DNA of 64,000 nucleotides from Akkermansiaceae bacterium (GTDB lineage Bacteria; Verrucomicrobiota; Verrucomicrobiia; Verrucomicrobiales; Akkermansiaceae): contig JALOTY010000008.1 in the NCBI GenBank assembly GCA_025457665.1, positions 1 to 64,000 on the forward strand, written 5' to 3'. Below the pieces are notes generated by a model. The model worked only from the letters and a program-made list of their open reading frames with translations. It was not told the DNA's origin and searched no databases. Shown here in pieces: positions 61,985 through 64,000 of the stretch; position 1 is the stretch's first letter; every line of letters begins with the position of its first letter. The position numbers were made by a program, and so were the translations under genes.

Positions 61985-64000
61985 ATGATCCGCTCCCTTA
62001 TCCTCCAGCTCCTCCTCACCGTCAGCGCCCTCGCCGCAGGCTTCAATCCTCTCGCTGCCGATCCCCACGTCCGCGCGAAACTCGTTGCCGAGAAATCCCA
62101 CATCGCCCCGGGCGAAACGATCGCCGTCGCCCTCGTTCTCGATCACGATGAACACTGGCACACCTACTATCTGAATCCGGGTTTCGTCGGTGATCCACCC
62201 AAGCTCGAATGGACGCTTCCCGCAGGTTTCACTCATGGCGATTTGTCCTTCCCCACGCCCATGATGGGCACCATGGCCGGCTTCGCCTTCTACGGCTATG
62301 AAGGGGAAACCTGGTTTCTAACAAATCTCACCGCTCCCGCCGATCTCGCCGATGGCGAAATCAAAATCACCGCCAAAGCCAGTTGGCTCGCATGCAGCGA
62401 AAACTGCGTCCCGGGTGAAGCTGCACTCAGTCTCGATCTGAAGAAGGGCGAAGCCGGCGGGGCCGATGCCGACCTCGCCCCGCTGTTCGAGAAGGCGCGC
62501 CTTGCCATGCCCGCCAAGGAAACCCCATGGCAGGTCGCCGCGAGTGAAAACGAGGGCAAGGTCACGCTCACCCTCACCGCGCCGGACGCCTCAGCGGCAC
62601 CGGGAGACATCCGCTTCTTCGGCGAACAACCCATCGAGGATGCCTCCGCCCCTCAGGAAATTGTCCAGGATGGCCAAACATGGAAACTCACCTTCGTCCG
62701 CAACAGCGACACCGATCCCGCCCCCCAGCAGATCAAAGGCATCCTCAAAGCATCCCAAGGCTGGGGCACGACTCCCGGGCAACTCGGTTGGGCCATCGAT
62801 GTCACCATCGGTGCCGCCGCTGCCGCAGCCACCCCCGCAGGAGCCGAATCCGGGGAAACCAAATCCACACTCGGATTTCCGCTCATCCTCGGCCTGATGT
62901 TCCTCGGCGGCCTCATCCTCAATCTCATGCCCTGCGTGTTCCCGGTGATCGGGCTCAAGATCATGGGCTTCGTCCAACAGGCCGGGCACGATCGTTCCAA
63001 AATCATCCGCCACGGCATCGTCTTCACCCTCGGCGTGCTGATCTCGTTCTGGATCCTTTCCGGCATCCTCCTCGCCGGTGGCATCTCAAATTGGGGTGGT
63101 CAGTTGGAAAACCCATGGGTGGTCTTCGTGCTCCTGCTCATCATGCTGGTCTTCGGACTTAACATGTTCGGCGTCTTCGAAATCGGGGCTTCGGCCACTT
63201 CCATCGGCGGGACACTCACCAACAAACAGGGCATGGCCGGCACTTTCTTCTCCGGCATCCTCGCCACCGTCGTCGCCACCCCCTGCTCCGCTCCCTTCCT
63301 CGGACCCGCCATCGGTGCCGCTGTGAGCCTCCCCGGACCGCAATTCATGCTCGCCTTCACGATGATGGCCCTCGGGCTAAGTACGCCTTATCTCGTACTT
63401 TCGATCTTCCCCGCCCTCGTCGAAAAACTTCCCCGCCCCGGCGCATGGATGGAGTCGTTCAAACAAGGCATGTCCTTCCTCCTCTTCGGCACCGCCGGAT
63501 ACCTGCTCTGGGTTTATGCCGCCCAGGTCTTCGAACAGAAAAGCGGCCAAAAAGGCCTCTGGGTCATGCTCGGACTCACGGTCATCGCCTGCGCCTTCTG
63601 GATCCATGGCCGCTGGAACCTGCCCCACCGGAGCACCCGCGCCCGCTGGATTTCGCGCCTCGCCACCCTCGCCCTCCTCGCCACCGGCATCGGCCTCTCC
63701 CGCCCCACACCCGACCCCGTTTCAGTCACCTCCGCTCCGCAGATCGAGTGGCAAGCTTGGACCAAGGAACTCCAAGACAAGCTCATCGCAGAAGGCAAAC
63801 CGGTCTTCATCGATTTCACCGCCCGCTGGTGCCTCACTTGCCAGACAAACAAGGCCAATGCCTACACGCCCGAAATGGTCGCCTACTTCAAGGAACAGGG
63901 CATCGTCGCGCTGCGGGCGGACAAAACGAATCCGCGACCGGATATCGATGAAGAACTCCGCCGCCTCGATCGCAGCGCCATTCCCGTGAATGTCTTCTAC
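61985..64000 (+). CDS. dsbD: Thiol:disulfide interchange protein DsbD (3' end cut by window)
   Basis: 672 residues before the window ends. Signal peptide (MIRSLILQLLLTVSALA), an N-terminal DsbD-alpha-like domain with the cysteine pair in SWLACSENCVPGEAAL, about eight membrane helices with the conserved cysteines in NLMPCVFPVIGLK and VVATPCSAPFLGPAIG, and a C-terminal thioredoxin domain with FIDFTARWCLTCQTNK (C-x-x-C). It passes electrons from cytoplasmic thioredoxin to periplasmic proteins. The reading frame is open at the last base. Confidence 0.92.
   Translation, partial: MIRSLILQLLLTVSALAAGFNPLAADPHVRAKLVAEKSHIAPGETIAVALVLDHDEHWHTYYLNPGFVGDPPKLEWTLPAGFTHGDLSFPTPMMGTMAGFAFYGYEGETWFLTNLTAPADLADGEIKITAKASWLACSENCVPGEAALSLDLKKGEAGGADADLAPLFEKARLAMPAKETPWQVAASENEGKVTLTLTAPDASAAPGDIRFFGEQPIEDASAPQEIVQDGQTWKLTFVRNSDTDPAPQQIKGILKASQGWGTTPGQLGWAIDVTIGAAAAAATPAGAESGETKSTLGFPLILGLMFLGGLILNLMPCVFPVIGLKIMGFVQQAGHDRSKIIRHGIVFTLGVLISFWILSGILLAGGISNWGGQLENPWVVFVLLLIMLVFGLNMFGVFEIGASATSIGGTLTNKQGMAGTFFSGILATVVATPCSAPFLGPAIGAAVSLPGPQFMLAFTMMALGLSTPYLVLSIFPALVEKLPRPGAWMESFKQGMSFLLFGTAGYLLWVYAAQVFEQKSGQKGLWVMLGLTVIACAFWIHGRWNLPHRSTRARWISRLATLALLATGIGLSRPTPDPVSVTSAPQIEWQAWTKELQDKLIAEGKPVFIDFTARWCLTCQTNKANAYTPEMVAYFKEQGIVALRADKTNPRPDIDEELRRLDRSAIPVNVFY

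Noticed and set aside
1..64000. tRNA, rRNA, CRISPR, insertion sequences, phage genes
   Set aside because: No cloverleaf-like or rRNA segments, no regularly spaced repeats and no transposase or integrase were seen on reading the window; tRNAscan or similar would settle small RNAs.

Overview
The window reads as chromosomal DNA of a high-GC member of the Verrucomicrobiota, most likely order Verrucomicrobiales (Luteolibacter/Haloferula/Verrucomicrobium-like). The main reasons are a complete Verru_Chthon cassette (four pseudopilin-like genes, 22955-27726), a PEP-CTERM protein ending in VPEPS...RRRR, an LL-diaminopimelate aminotransferase, paired GH106-type proteins, and intergenic repeats of the kind seen in this phylum. 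No rRNA, tRNA, CRISPR array or complete insertion sequence was found.

Layout. 1-1.6 kb: a lower-GC orphan RHS tip carrying a peptidoglycan-hydrolase-like toxin domain, with a small secreted partner gene. 1.6-3.25 kb: a PEP-CTERM protein and a repeat-filled intergenic region. 3.2-8.0 kb: assimilatory sulfate reduction operon cysJ-cysI-cysH ending in a small P-loop kinase. 8.1-10.5 kb: MazF-type toxin/antitoxin pair, sugar O-acetyltransferase, dapL. 10.6-13.6 kb: two tandem flavin-dependent halogenase-family genes, one of which has lost the catalytic lysine. 13.7-22.2 kb: a rightward run of K+/H+ antiporter, Ate-like transferase, HD exonuclease, recO, TPR protein and a lipid A/LPS block (LpxL-like acyltransferase fusion, ELM1-like protein, GT4). 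22.3-27.7 kb: the leftward VccD-B-C-A cassette and a secreted protein.

27.9-38.3 kb: GH67-like protein, parC (opposite strand), a degenerate and an intact GH106 protein, a secreted TIM-barrel isomerase and a secreted SRPBCC protein. 38.4-38.6 kb: an isolated 51-residue peptide gene with its own promoter, ribosome site and terminator. 38.7-43.8 kb: guaA, guaB, a HAD phosphatase and a UDP-sugar pyrophosphorylase, all leftward. 43.9-46.7 kb: rpoN, preceded by a sigma-54-type -24/-12 promoter, and an acidic unknown. 46.7-48.9 kb: maf, lipid kinase, SanA-like. 49-55.5 kb: a ZnuA-like metal-binding protein with an upstream palindrome, then a leftward block (TPM-like pair, nadE, CorA-like, CAP lipoprotein, rnhB, yraN). 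55.7-64 kb: rpsP, prfA, an acyltransferase/SGNH esterase pair, pyrE, pyrD, and a dsbD cut by the window edge.

Most of the window is housekeeping (nucleotide, NAD, sulfur and translation functions) with tight operon packing and ATGA stop/start overlaps. The accessory interest lies in the RHS toxin cassette, the halogenase pair, the pseudopilin cassette, the GH106 pair, the isolated peptide gene and the rpoN promoter. A hexamer, TGTTAG, recurs across the whole window in all contexts and is reported as a separate finding. Coordinates of starts were chosen by hand from homology, overlaps and ribosome-site context; stops are firm.
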